A DNA stretch of 64,000 nucleotides from Litorilituus lipolyticus (GCF_006439335.1 NZ_SAWY01000036.1:356-64355), one strand, 5' to 3'; counted from the stretch's first letter, positions 51,428-60,803 are shown. Numbers and translations are program-made. The notes: a model not told the origin generated them from the sequence alone.

Positions 51428-52569
51428 TTTCTTTATTGCGTGTGCGGGCGATATTCTCTAAAGAATTAACGCAATTAAAGCGCGATAGAATGACCTTTGG
51501 CATGGTTATTATGATCCCGCTTATTCAATTGATGCTGTTTGGTTTTGCTATTAATACCAATATTAGAAATATCCCTGTTGGCGTGGTGGATCAGAGCCAA
51601 TCTGGTTTAAGTCGAGTATTAGTGCAAACAGTAAGTGCTACTCAAGTAGTTGACTTTGTTGAAAGTTATCATGACATTCAACAAGCGGAGCTGGCTATTG
51701 CTAGTGCAAAAGTAAGGGCGGTACTCATTATTCCTGATGATGTTAGTCAGCGCTTAGTTCGCCATGCAAGTGTTGGTTTAGCCTCTCCCCCATCAAGCGA
51801 TCAAGAAACAAGTCGGCCAATAGCTCAATGGCTTGTTGATGGCTCTGATACTATGATTGCAGGCGCGATAAAAAGCTTACGATCTATGCCATTAACTGAA
51901 TTGTTGAGCAAACCAAGCAACAGGCAAACGCCTACATTTGAAGTAGCGCTACTCTATAACCCCGAACAAAGAACGGTAGTGAATATTGTTCCAGGCTTGG
52001 TTGGCGTAATTTTAACTATGACTATGATAATGTTTACCTCTGCGGCCATTGTTCGTGAGCGAGAGCGAGGTAATTTAGAGATGCTTATTACCACGCCTGT
52101 GCGTTCATATGAGCTGATGTTAGGTAAAATAATTCCTTATATCTTTATCGGTTTAGTTCAAGTCGCTATTATTCTTGGTTTAGGTTATTACGTTTTTAAT
52201 GTGCCAATAAATGGCAGTTTATGGCAATTGGCTGGCGCGACTTTACTATTCATTGCTGCAAGTTTAGTACTTGGTTTGGTGATTTCAACAATAGCTAAAA
52301 ATCAATTACAAGCGATGCAAATGACGGTATTTGTTTTGTTGCCGTCAATTCTACTTTCTGGCTTTATGTTTCCTTATGAAGGTATGCCCGTGGTTGCACA
52401 ATATATTGCCGAAGTGCTGCCAGCTACTCACTTTATGCGTTTAATTCGCGGGGTAGTATTGCGAGATGTTGAAGTAATTATGATGCAATTTGATATGTAC
52501 TGGCTGATCGGTTTTACTTTGTTGGGCTTACTGATTTCTTCATTACGCTTTAAGAAAAACTTAGATTAG
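51424..52569 (+). CDS. ABC-2 type transporter permease
   Basis: 381 residues. One N-terminal membrane segment (MIPLIQLMLFGFAINTNI) precedes an extracytoplasmic domain (about 50-190). Five C-terminal segments include REREREGNLEMLITTPVRSYELMLGKIIPY-type sequence and FVLLPSILLSGFMFPYEGMP. This is the YhhJ/DrrB-like organisation. With the adaptor and ATPase it makes a putative tripartite exporter; substrate unknown. Confidence 0.92.
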   Translation: MISLLRVRAIFSKELTQLKRDRMTFGMVIMIPLIQLMLFGFAINTNIRNIPVGVVDQSQSGLSRVLVQTVSATQVVDFVESYHDIQQAELAIASAKVRAVLIIPDDVSQRLVRHASVGLASPPSSDQETSRPIAQWLVDGSDTMIAGAIKSLRSMPLTELLSKPSNRQTPTFEVALLYNPEQRTVVNIVPGLVGVILTMTMIMFTSAAIVRERERGNLEMLITTPVRSYELMLGKIIPYIFIGLVQVAIILGLGYYVFNVPINGSLWQLAGATLLFIAASLVLGLVISTIAKNQLQAMQMTVFVLLPSILLSGFMFPYEGMPVVAQYIAEVLPATHFMRLIRGVVLRDVEVIMMQFDMYWLIGFTLLGLLISSLRFKKNLD

Positions 52570-52676
52570 TCGTTATTTTTATAGTTTTGTGCGGTGATCC
52601 TTTCAGAATTATGTCTATACTGAAAATTATTCCTCAACTTAACTTTGTGGTCGACAACCTTATGTCGTAAGTACCT

Positions 52677-53423
52677 ATGTATTTTAAAAAGTTTATTTGG
52701 CTATTTTGTTTATTCTTTAGTTGGCTAAGCCATGCTAATGACTATCACCTAAATATTAATACCGAGGTGATGGTGCCATATAATTTTTATAATGAAAGTA
52801 ATGATATCGTTGGCATCAATGTAGACATTGTCAAAGCCATATTAAAGCGAACGAATATTAACGCGACATTTAATTTATACCCTTGGGTTCGCTCATATAA
52901 ATTAACCCTAAATGAAGCTAATGCAGGTTTAATTTCAACCGCTAGAACTCCTGAACGAGAAAAGCTTTTTAAATGGGTTGGGCCCTTGGCCTCGGGTAAA
53001 GGTTTTTTGTACCAGTTAAGTTCACGCAATGATATTCATGTTAATTCAATCGAAGATGCTAAGCAGTATTTGGTTGCAGTGGTTCGAGGTGATGTTTACC
53101 AAAAGCTATTTCAAGATTTAGGTTTTGAGTTAAACAAAAACCTCATTTTATTTAGTTATAATGCTGAATATACCAAGCCATTTTTAGCAGGAAAAGTCGA
53201 CTTAATACTTGGTTCAGATATTGTCCTACCCTATATTTTATCTGAAAATGGAAGTGATATTTCAGCGGTAAAACCTGTAATCAAAATTCCAGATACACAA
53301 GGCAATTATTTAGCATTAAATAGTAATGTGCCAGATGCAGTGGTAGATAAGTTAAACAAAGCATTAATAGAGTTGAAAACTCAACAAGAGTATCAGCAAA
53401 TTATTAATCGTTATAGAAAGTAA
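52677..53423 (+). CDS. Periplasmic solute-binding-like protein (family 3)
   Basis: 248 residues. A signal peptide ends near LSHAND. The fold resembles amino-acid-type binding proteins (VPYNFYNESNDIVGINVDIVKAILKRTNI, STARTPEREKLFKWVGPLA). No transporter genes adjoin, so it may be an orphan sensor-like or binding protein. It is the last chromosomal gene before the tRNA fragment and the integrated element. Confidence 0.85.
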   Translation: MYFKKFIWLFCLFFSWLSHANDYHLNINTEVMVPYNFYNESNDIVGINVDIVKAILKRTNINATFNLYPWVRSYKLTLNEANAGLISTARTPEREKLFKWVGPLASGKGFLYQLSSRNDIHVNSIEDAKQYLVAVVRGDVYQKLFQDLGFELNKNLILFSYNAEYTKPFLAGKVDLILGSDIVLPYILSENGSDISAVKPVIKIPDTQGNYLALNSNVPDAVVDKLNKALIELKTQQEYQQIINRYRK

Positions 53424-53436
53424 CCAAGTTTAAAAA

Positions 53437-53482
53437 TGGCCCACCCTGCAGGAGTCGAACCTGCGGCCTCGCCCTCCGGAGG
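53437..53482 (-). tRNA. 3' half of tRNA-Arg(CCG), truncated: attachment-site remnant
   Basis: On the minus strand, from the anticodon loop CTCCGGA (anticodon CCG, 53476-53478) to the encoded CCA (53437-53439). The anticodon-stem 3' strand GGGCG, variable region, T-stem GCAGG, TTCGACT loop, CCTGC, acceptor strand AGGGTGG and discriminator G are in order. The 5' half (acceptor CCACCCT, D-arm) is missing: sequence beyond 53483 is unrelated and the 5' anticodon stem is mispaired. This is the usual mark left at one end of an element integrated in a tRNA gene. Confidence 0.82.
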
Positions 53483-53783
53483 GCGAAAGCTGGGAGCCTA
53501 TATATAAGCCATTTATCAAACAAACCCTGATCAGCTAGGGTTGAAAGGTAATTACGAGAAAGTATATATAACTACAAGTAACTACCTCAGTGTCCCAGTA
53601 TAGTCCCAAAAGTTTACTTTTAAAACAGTTGTGGCATTTTGTGATAGCCAAACAATACTAGATTTGCTGCGTCATTTTAATTTGATAAGCAAAAGGGTAG
53701 TTAAGCCTATATTTAAATATCTAGAATATTGTTACGATATAGCTTGTTAGCTCTAATAATTTATTAAAAAGATTGATACTTAT
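53483..53783. other. Left end of integrated element (non-coding)
   Basis: About 300 bases with no gene. It contains an AACCCT/AGGGTT inverted repeat at about 53522-53541, and two direct GTCCCA copies five bases apart (53592-53597, 53603-53608) that may be integrase arm-type sites. The rest is AT-rich sequence leading to the GIY-YIG gene. No integrase is present here; by the orientation of the tRNA half it should be at the far, unseen end. Confidence 0.55.
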
Positions 53784-54656
53784 ATGGCCTTGGGCAGAAC
53801 AATAAAGATATATCTAGAAGACGGTTCCGTTTCAGGTATAAAGCATGCTGAAATTGTAAATTGGACAGGTCAAGCAATTTCATGCCCGCGTCTACAAGTA
53901 AAAAGACTTAATAGTTGGGCAGAATCTCAAAAACCGGGCGTATATTTTTTATATGGGATAAATGAGAGCACCGGAAAATCTGCTGTTTATATTGGAGAGG
54001 CTGAAAATGTTTATGAAAGGTTACAGAACCATTTAGCTAAAAAAGATTTTTGGAACGAAGTTGTCTTCTTTACTAGCAAGGATGAAAATTTAACAAAAGC
54101 ACACGTCAAGCATCTCGAAGCTAGTTTGGTTTCAGAGGCTAAAATTGCGAACCGGCTAGATATTCTTAATGCGAATACCCCTCAAAAACCAGCTTTACCT
54201 ATAAGTGAACAATCCTCTATGGAAGAATATTTTAATAATTTAAAAATATTGCTTGGAGTATTAGGCCATAAAACGCTTGAGTCTTTAACAAAACAGTCTA
54301 AAGACACAGAAAGTGATAATTTAAATATTTCTAAATCAAGTCTTCGATTAGAGATTAGTAACATCAAGGCTAAGGCATTACTAAGCGATGAAGGGTTTAT
54401 TGTTTTAAAAGGCTCTCAGGGAGCATTAACAGTTAGGAAAAGTTTATCAAATGGTTATAAAAAATTTCGCAAACAACTCATAGAAAACCAGATATTAAAT
54501 GAAGTAAATGGGCTTTTTGTTTTTTCTCAAGATTGTTTGTTTACAAGCCCATCACAAGCAGCTGCCATTCTAGTTGGTTATGCCATTAATGGCCGAAAAC
54601 ATTGGATTTATGAAAGTGGTGAGTCATTAAAAGAACGGGAAATGATCGTTTCGTAA
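53784..54656 (+). CDS. GIY-YIG nuclease domain protein with DUF4357-like C-terminus
   Basis: 290 residues. The GIY-YIG signature is split as usual: GVYFLYG at 52-58 and VYIGEAENVYERLQNH from residue 68, with the arginine and following ELEAS-type segment (KHLEASLVSEA) as catalytic candidates. The C-terminal 90 residues (GFIVLKGSQGALTVR, FTSPSQAAAILVGYAINGRKHW) resemble DUF4357. Proteins of this layout are frequent near restriction-modification genes, but their role is unproven. First gene of the integrated element, pointing toward and converging on the methyltransferase gene. Confidence 0.88.
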   Translation: MALGRTIKIYLEDGSVSGIKHAEIVNWTGQAISCPRLQVKRLNSWAESQKPGVYFLYGINESTGKSAVYIGEAENVYERLQNHLAKKDFWNEVVFFTSKDENLTKAHVKHLEASLVSEAKIANRLDILNANTPQKPALPISEQSSMEEYFNNLKILLGVLGHKTLESLTKQSKDTESDNLNISKSSLRLEISNIKAKALLSDEGFIVLKGSQGALTVRKSLSNGYKKFRKQLIENQILNEVNGLFVFSQDCLFTSPSQAAAILVGYAINGRKHWIYESGESLKEREMIVS

Positions 54657-54727
54657 AACTAACAAAAGAGCCAAAATAACTTCATTAATTAAGGCTCGAT
54701 TGTGAAAGCTAGTTCAGATAACAAAGG

Positions 54728-57676
54728 CTATCCAAAAGAATTAGCTATTTGTTTCTCTATTTCTTCTTTGGATTGCTGACCAATATCTTTGTGTAATTGT
54801 TCTGCTATTTTTATTTGTTTAGCTAACTGCTCAGCTAGCAGAGGCGAAACAGCATTGCCTATTTGTTTTCCTATAGTTGTAATACCGCCAATGAAAATAA
54901 AATCATCAGGGAAGGATTGAATTCTAGCAGCCTCTCTCGGTGTAATTGTTCGGTTGCTTTCAGGATGCACTATTCTACCTACTGAAGGAGTGTTAATTCT
55001 TGTTGTTAATGTATACGCAGGTTTATCTTTTTCCATTCGCCCCCATGAACCACTATGAACAGATTTAGTTTGCATATGTTCGGGTAAATCAGATTGCTTT
55101 TTACCGTTATTAATCATTTTAAGCTTGTTAATAGTTTCTTTGCTGTGTATTGAGGCTTTATGATTGTGTATGACATTTTGCGAATGAGCGCCTAATTTTA
55201 ACTGATATTCAGAATATTTAGGGTGCTTATCTTTTACGAGCAGATCCGAACCTTCAGAGCTTTCAATCTTAGGTAAATCGCTAATAGCATCCCAAACAGA
55301 AACAAAGCTATTTGCATCATGAGTTTCATTGGGAATTAATTTGCTAGGAGCAATATCTTTATTCGTTCCAAAAAAGAAAGCTCTTTTACGTAATTGTGGA
55401 ACGCCATAGTTTGCAGCTAATAAAACTTTAGAATCGAGTTTATATCCTATAGAGTCAAACAGGCGATAAATCTCATCTTTTACTTGTCCATTATTATAAT
55501 TCAAAATACCTTCTACATTTTCAATTATAAAATAGGATGGTCGTAAATCTTTGACAAAACGGAAAAACTCCATAAATAATTCATTTCGTTCATCGAATTT
55601 TCCTTCGAAACTTTTTCGAATTCGGTTACCTGACATAGAGAAACCTTGACACGGAGGCCCACCAATAATTACATCACATTTAATATTTCTTTCTTTAAAG
55701 TCCTCTATAACTGCACTAGTGGGTAGCTTTCTAATATCTACATTGTGAATATTTGTTTCAGGGTGGTTTTTTTTATATGTAGCAACAATTTCTTTGTCAA
55801 ATTCAACAGCTGAGGCTACTACATAGCCAGATTTTTTAAATCCTGTTGAAAATCCTCCTGCTCCAGAGAATAAATCTAAAACACCAAGAGGTTGATTACA
55901 TAGTTGAACCTTATTCTTCCAGAAAAACTCATCTCCTTCTGAAAAGTAAGTAAATTCTTTGTTTAAAAGAGCTTCAACGTCTATGACTTTGCCGTCTTTG
56001 TCGATGAAAGCATGATTTAAAATTATTTGCGGTATCAAGTACTCATAGAGTTCGGCTGCACTGCATTTTTCATGCTTTCTTAGATACTCTGTAGTTAGAC
56101 TTTTTATTAAGTTATATGCATCAGGGTGATGCTCGAAAGAAGTTTCTATTGGCTTTGAAACTTTCATGAAATTATAAATAAAATCACCTTTCAGCGTATT
56201 GTTTTTATTAATACCTTGTGTACCAGATGAAACAGCTTGTGGTTGCATAACTACGTTTACTAATTGAAAGCCATTTCTGAGTAATGGTTCAACAATCGCT
56301 TTCCAAACTTTTAAATCCCTATTGTGAAAAGAGAAAGAAATATATTTTCCTTTTTTTAGTACTCTGTTGAGTTCTCTAAATACCCCATTCATACCTTCTT
56401 CAAAACTATCAATTTTTTTACTTCGAAATGAATCAATAATTATCTCATTACTATAGTCAGGCTCAAATCCTAACCATGAATTCCATAAATGACTTAACCC
56501 AAGATAGGCAATACTTTCACCATAAGGTGGATCAGTCCAAATGTAATCAATAGATTCATCTTCTATTTGTGATAAATACTTTGAGTCTTGGTTAAAAGTT
56601 TTCACAAACCTAGAGTCTATCTGTGTAGTTTCGCTTTTGCCTTTCAAAATAGCTTTATAGCGTAACTTTATACACTCAAATACGTTTCTTTCTGTATGAG
56701 TTTTAGGAACCCAAAATTTACTAATTACCCAGCCAGATTTATAGGAGGCTGTTTTGACATCACCGGGTAACATACGGGAGCAATTTGGTAGTGCCGAAGA
56801 AAATACAAAAAGTAATAAATCACGAATAGCTTTATCTTGTATTTTATTAAACTCTTCAATGAACGATGAAAGTATAACTAACGCTCGTTTTGAAAATAAT
56901 TCGTCAATCCTTTCATTTCCGCTTCGTTTTACATATTGGAGTACTTTATCTATAGGAAATGACTTGTTTTTCATTAGTTTATGAAAGTTCGCCTCAATAT
57001 ATGATATTAAGGCAATATCATTTTCATCTGATATTTTAATTACTTTCTTACAATTTGAGCAATTAAGTCTAATGGTGCTGATAATTTTTTCTTCCCAAAC
57101 TAAAGAAGAAAATTCAACTGTTGAGTTACAGTTGGGGCATGCAGAGTTGTAATATGATCTATATTGTTCATATAGCTTATCGTAGATTTTTTCAAAGCTA
57201 ACTTGAAACTCTGCTATGTTAACTTTGTTAATTGTATTATCTACAATAAACTTACTCATAGGGTTAAGGTCTACGCCAATTACTTGTCTTTCAAGTTTGG
57301 CGGCTTCAATTATTGTTACACCACTTCCCATAAAAGGGTCTAATATTTTATCGCCTTTTTTTGTATGAGTTGCCAAATATTCTGACACTACATTATGTGG
57401 TTTTCTTCCCCAATATTTATGCATTAAATAATGTGCGGGATGGGCTTTGGGCTTTATTGCTCTAGATATAGGTAATGTATGCTCAGATGGGATATGTTTA
57501 TTCTCTAGTGTCGTTTTTAAGCCCAAAACTTCGTCTTTACAATATAAACGATGATTTCTTTCATTTCTAAATGAAGTGATTTTACCTTCAAGCTCCCATC
57601 TTTTGATGGTTGCCTCTGACTTGCTTAAAATTCCGGCTACTTCACTCGTTTTTATCAAAGTTTTATTATTATTCAT
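54728..57676 (-). CDS. Fused HTH / N4-N6 DNA methyltransferase / C5-cytosine methyltransferase
   Basis: 982 residues with three modules. Residues 1-55: MerR/excisionase-like helix-turn-helix (TSEVAGILSKSEATIKRWELEGKI). About 75-540: amino-methyltransferase with DPFMGSG (113-119), VIGVDLNP, a Cys4 zinc-ribbon-like insert (CPNC near 180, CSNC near 206) and catalytic DPPYGES (382-385 DPPY). From 600: C5-cytosine methyltransferase with DLFSGAGG (601-608), GGPPCQG with catalytic Cys676, ENVEGIL, PQLRKRAFFFG and a C-terminal RIQSFPDDF...IGNAVSP. All key motifs are intact in both enzymes. It is divergent from McrB/McrC-like genes 125 bases away, so it is probably the protective methylase and perhaps the controller of that system. 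Confidence 0.9.
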   Translation of the reverse strand: MNNNKTLIKTSEVAGILSKSEATIKRWELEGKITSFRNERNHRLYCKDEVLGLKTTLENKHIPSEHTLPISRAIKPKAHPAHYLMHKYWGRKPHNVVSEYLATHTKKGDKILDPFMGSGVTIIEAAKLERQVIGVDLNPMSKFIVDNTINKVNIAEFQVSFEKIYDKLYEQYRSYYNSACPNCNSTVEFSSLVWEEKIISTIRLNCSNCKKVIKISDENDIALISYIEANFHKLMKNKSFPIDKVLQYVKRSGNERIDELFSKRALVILSSFIEEFNKIQDKAIRDLLLFVFSSALPNCSRMLPGDVKTASYKSGWVISKFWVPKTHTERNVFECIKLRYKAILKGKSETTQIDSRFVKTFNQDSKYLSQIEDESIDYIWTDPPYGESIAYLGLSHLWNSWLGFEPDYSNEIIIDSFRSKKIDSFEEGMNGVFRELNRVLKKGKYISFSFHNRDLKVWKAIVEPLLRNGFQLVNVVMQPQAVSSGTQGINKNNTLKGDFIYNFMKVSKPIETSFEHHPDAYNLIKSLTTEYLRKHEKCSAAELYEYLIPQIILNHAFIDKDGKVIDVEALLNKEFTYFSEGDEFFWKNKVQLCNQPLGVLDLFSGAGGFSTGFKKSGYVVASAVEFDKEIVATYKKNHPETNIHNVDIRKLPTSAVIEDFKERNIKCDVIIGGPPCQGFSMSGNRIRKSFEGKFDERNELFMEFFRFVKDLRPSYFIIENVEGILNYNNGQVKDEIYRLFDSIGYKLDSKVLLAANYGVPQLRKRAFFFGTNKDIAPSKLIPNETHDANSFVSVWDAISDLPKIESSEGSDLLVKDKHPKYSEYQLKLGAHSQNVIHNHKASIHSKETINKLKMINNGKKQSDLPEHMQTKSVHSGSWGRMEKDKPAYTLTTRINTPSVGRIVHPESNRTITPREAARIQSFPDDFIFIGGITTIGKQIGNAVSPLLAEQLAKQIKIAEQLHKDIGQQSKEEIEKQIANSFG

Positions 57677-57740
57677 ACGTCTCTTCTTATTAAATGCCGC
57701 TCACTTTATTGTACACTTAGAAGCCTAAATAATACTAGAT

Positions 57741-57758
57741 AAATATACATATATATTT
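57741..57758. promoter_or_regulatory. Candidate operator between methyltransferase and restriction genes
   Basis: AAATATA (57741-57747) and TATATTT (57752-57758) form an 18-bp palindrome with a four-base centre in the 125-base divergent gap. The HTH at the N-terminus of the methyltransferase is a plausible ligand. Simple AT composition makes chance palindromes common here. Confidence 0.3.
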
Positions 57759-57801
57759 GATAATAATTGCAACTAATTAACGCATATACGAAATTATTTA
57801 G

Positions 57802-59301
57802 ATGAATATTCAAGAACACTGTTTAGATAAAAACTTCTATTTTGAAGACGATACTTTATATAACTTTCATTGTTGTTTACAAACAAAGCCTTTTACTATT
57901 CTTTATGGACCATCAGGTACAGGGAAGTCGAAAATAGCAGAACTATATGCGGATTTTATTTGTGATAAAAATGCTTTGGATTTGAATGAACATTTATGTT
58001 TTGTTCCTGTCAGACCAAATTGGACGTCACCATCGGACTTGATGGGATTTTATGATTATCTAAATGATCAATTTGTACCATCAGACTTTTATAACTTTAT
58101 GGTAAAGGCCGAGGCTGACGAAGATAACCCATATTTTTTAATATTGGATGAAATGAATTTATCCGTCGTTGAGCATTATTTTTCGGATTTCTTGGCTTGT
58201 TTGGAATCCAGAAGGTTAGTTGGTGCTGTAGATCATGATTTAGAAAATTGGGAAAGTGAAGTTAGCGATACTTCGCCAAAGACGGCCAGCCAAGCAGCAA
58301 TTACTGCTTTTTTTGATCTAGTAGATAATGGTCATTTAATACTTACAGAACCTTTTGACCGAACTATTTTAAGGGACCACCCTATTATGCAACAATGGGT
58401 AAAAGATCATTCAAAATACCCTCATACCAAAGATCAGGGATTTCTAACTCTTTTCAAGTCTGAATTTAATCAAAAAGTAACAGGTGGGACTACCCCAAAA
58501 AGGCTGGCAGGCAAATTCTTTCAATATCTAGGCCCTAATCAAGCACAACTCGCCACAACTAGAAATTATGATTTAAGTGATTTAACAACAGGTATTGTTC
58601 AATCATTACTTAAGCAGTCTAAAAAAATAGAACAGCATCCTCTTGAGATATATAAAAATGCCAATGAGGTGAAGTCGATGCCTATTCCTTTGAACCTTTA
58701 TATTATTGGCACAATTAACATGGATGAATCAACACACGCACTTAGTAGCAAGGTGTTAGATAGAGCAAATACCATAGAGATGAATAATGTATCAATAGAT
58801 ATTTTAAACACTCAGGTTGTTCAAGATGGAACCCTGAAAGTTGATAATTTAAATCATATTTTTTCAAAAATAAAAACATTACCAACTATAAACAGTGCAA
58901 AAGCACTTAATCAAAACAAACCTGAACTTATTGAGTTGATATATTCAATTAATGATGGGTTAAATCAGTACAGAACAAATATGGGGCATAGGTCAATATT
59001 TGAAATCACTCATTATATTAATAACTATATCGCAGAATGCGGCGATGAAAGCTTAGCTGAAGAAGCGCTAGATCTTCAGTTTTGTCAAAAATTAATACCT
59101 AAATTAATGGGCGCAGATGAGAGAGTTGAACTAAGTATCTTGCATACTGTAGCAGCTCTAACAGAGGGGGCTTTAAATAACCCTGATCATATTTTAACCG
59201 CAGATATGACCCAATATAACTACTCAAAAACATTAGATAAGCTACAAAGAATGTATAAGTATTACACTCAAAATGGCTTTGTTAATTTTGCGAATGTGTG
59301 A
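57802..59301 (+). CDS. McrB-like AAA+ NTPase restriction subunit
   Basis: 499 residues. Walker A YGPSGTGKSK (GPSGTGKS at 36-43), Walker B FLILDEMN with Asp116-Glu117, sensor-like IIGTINMDEST near 302-311, and an arginine-finger region VLDRANTIEM. This matches the AAA-5/McrB group that works as a ring NTPase with an McrC-type nuclease. There is no N-terminal modified-base-binding domain like that of E. coli McrB: the ATPase begins almost at once, as in LlaJI-type R1 subunits. The McrC-like gene follows immediately. Confidence 0.87.
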   Translation: MNIQEHCLDKNFYFEDDTLYNFHCCLQTKPFTILYGPSGTGKSKIAELYADFICDKNALDLNEHLCFVPVRPNWTSPSDLMGFYDYLNDQFVPSDFYNFMVKAEADEDNPYFLILDEMNLSVVEHYFSDFLACLESRRLVGAVDHDLENWESEVSDTSPKTASQAAITAFFDLVDNGHLILTEPFDRTILRDHPIMQQWVKDHSKYPHTKDQGFLTLFKSEFNQKVTGGTTPKRLAGKFFQYLGPNQAQLATTRNYDLSDLTTGIVQSLLKQSKKIEQHPLEIYKNANEVKSMPIPLNLYIIGTINMDESTHALSSKVLDRANTIEMNNVSIDILNTQVVQDGTLKVDNLNHIFSKIKTLPTINSAKALNQNKPELIELIYSINDGLNQYRTNMGHRSIFEITHYINNYIAECGDESLAEEALDLQFCQKLIPKLMGADERVELSILHTVAALTEGALNNPDHILTADMTQYNYSKTLDKLQRMYKYYTQNGFVNFANV

Positions 59302-59303
59302 TT

Positions 59304-60803
59304 ATGACGTTTAGAGTAGTTGATATTAAAAGCGATCAAGATATCCACTTTATCAACAATGAATTTGTAATAGAGGAAAATAAAAAATATAAGATTATTG
59401 ATGAATTTGCTTCATTAAAACCAGAAGAATTCATCACTATTGGAGAGTGGCTTTCCCCTAATCTTGCGACTCTGACGAGTACAAATAAGGTCGCGGTATT
59501 TCGATTAAAAAATATTGATATTAGAGTTACCTCTAAACTTGGTGATGACTTCTTTAATAAAATAAAATCAGAAATAGCCGCAATTGAAAAGCAATTGTTA
59601 ATATCTTCAAATGGTTTATCTGAAACCTTGGCTCTATCCCATGGTACTTTTTTAGAGGATGTTGCTATTTCTCTTTTGCAAAAGTCTTGGAACAATGGAA
59701 AAGCTCATACTTCACTTCGGATATTATTTGAAGCTCCCCGATTTGGGTTTTTCAATAAGAATATAGTAAAAAATTTACGAAAAGGTGATGTTTTAACCGA
59801 TATTGACTTCCAGTATTTGAAATCTGCTAACTCCTTTGTGACCCATAATGGACGTGCAACACCAGCAACATTTACTAGTGTTGTTAGAGCACAGACGAGT
59901 GATGTTTTAGAAATGCGCTTTATTAAATTCTTCTTATTATTTTGTTTTAATTTATTAGAGAGGCGTATATCTAGGTTCAAATCTGAAGCTTTAGAATTAA
60001 ATAAAAAAATTGATAATTTACAAACTAAAGAACCTGTAGATACCCAGAAGGTCTTGTTATTAACTCAAAACCTTAATGTGTTGAATTCCAAGTATGCCGA
60101 ACTCAAAAAAATCAAATTAAAGGTAAATGTGTTTCTGCGAAAGAGTGTATTAAAAGAGGTTAAATTTTCAGGCCATTTGGATTTTACATCATTAAAATTA
60201 CACAATAACTTTCATCTTAAGTACTTACTTAATTTATATCTAAATATGCGCAAATCCTTTGAGCCGATTAGTAGTGATAATTTGGTCTATTTGGATATAA
60301 ACTCTTTAGAGAATCTTTATGAGTATTATTGCTTTATTCGTTTATTAAGGGATTTTGGTGTTTCATCTGAATCTATTAAAAATTTGATTACAAGAGATAA
60401 ATCTGGTTGGGTTATTGATAAATCCCTCCCTATAGCGATTGGTAATCATTCAGGCTTTACTTTTACACTCTATTTCAAAATGATTTTTAGCGGTGGTAAA
60501 GGTAGCTATTCACAAAACTATGATCCTGACTATACGATTGTTTTAACAACTATTGATGGTGATGAAACATACCTTAATTTAGATGCTAAGTATAAGCATA
60601 ATAAGGGTAAAGTAAAAAAAGAAGATATTGATAAAATGCATACCTATGCGCATGCGATTAAAAAATCAGTTGGATCAGTGGTTTTATTTCCGGGTAAAAG
60701 TAATACTGAATATGACTGTCTCGACTCGAAGATTGGCGCGTTATATTGTAACCCCAATAAGCAACAAAACCTAAAAGATTCACTACTGGCATTATTCTTT
60801 TAA
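59304..60803 (+). CDS. McrC/DUF2357-like PD-(D/E)xK nuclease subunit
   Basis: 499 residues from the ATG at 59304; a GTG at 59298, overlapping the previous stop, is an alternative. The C-terminal nuclease core has DPDYTIVL (Asp409) and LNLDAKYKHN (Asp427-Ala-Lys429), the PD...DxK catalytic pattern. The middle is a long helical, lysine-rich linker (about 225-300), and the N-terminal half resembles DUF2357-type regions. It is presumed to be the endonuclease partner of the McrB-like ATPase, with stop and start two bases apart. Confidence 0.82.
   Translation: MTFRVVDIKSDQDIHFINNEFVIEENKKYKIIDEFASLKPEEFITIGEWLSPNLATLTSTNKVAVFRLKNIDIRVTSKLGDDFFNKIKSEIAAIEKQLLISSNGLSETLALSHGTFLEDVAISLLQKSWNNGKAHTSLRILFEAPRFGFFNKNIVKNLRKGDVLTDIDFQYLKSANSFVTHNGRATPATFTSVVRAQTSDVLEMRFIKFFLLFCFNLLERRISRFKSEALELNKKIDNLQTKEPVDTQKVLLLTQNLNVLNSKYAELKKIKLKVNVFLRKSVLKEVKFSGHLDFTSLKLHNNFHLKYLLNLYLNMRKSFEPISSDNLVYLDINSLENLYEYYCFIRLLRDFGVSSESIKNLITRDKSGWVIDKSLPIAIGNHSGFTFTLYFKMIFSGGKGSYSQNYDPDYTIVLTTIDGDETYLNLDAKYKHNKGKVKKEDIDKMHTYAHAIKKSVGSVVLFPGKSNTEYDCLDSKIGALYCNPNKQQNLKDSLLALFF

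Noticed and set aside
53424-53520. Complete tRNA-Arg gene
   Set aside because: No acceptor 5' strand or D-arm follows the anticodon loop; only the 3' half is present.
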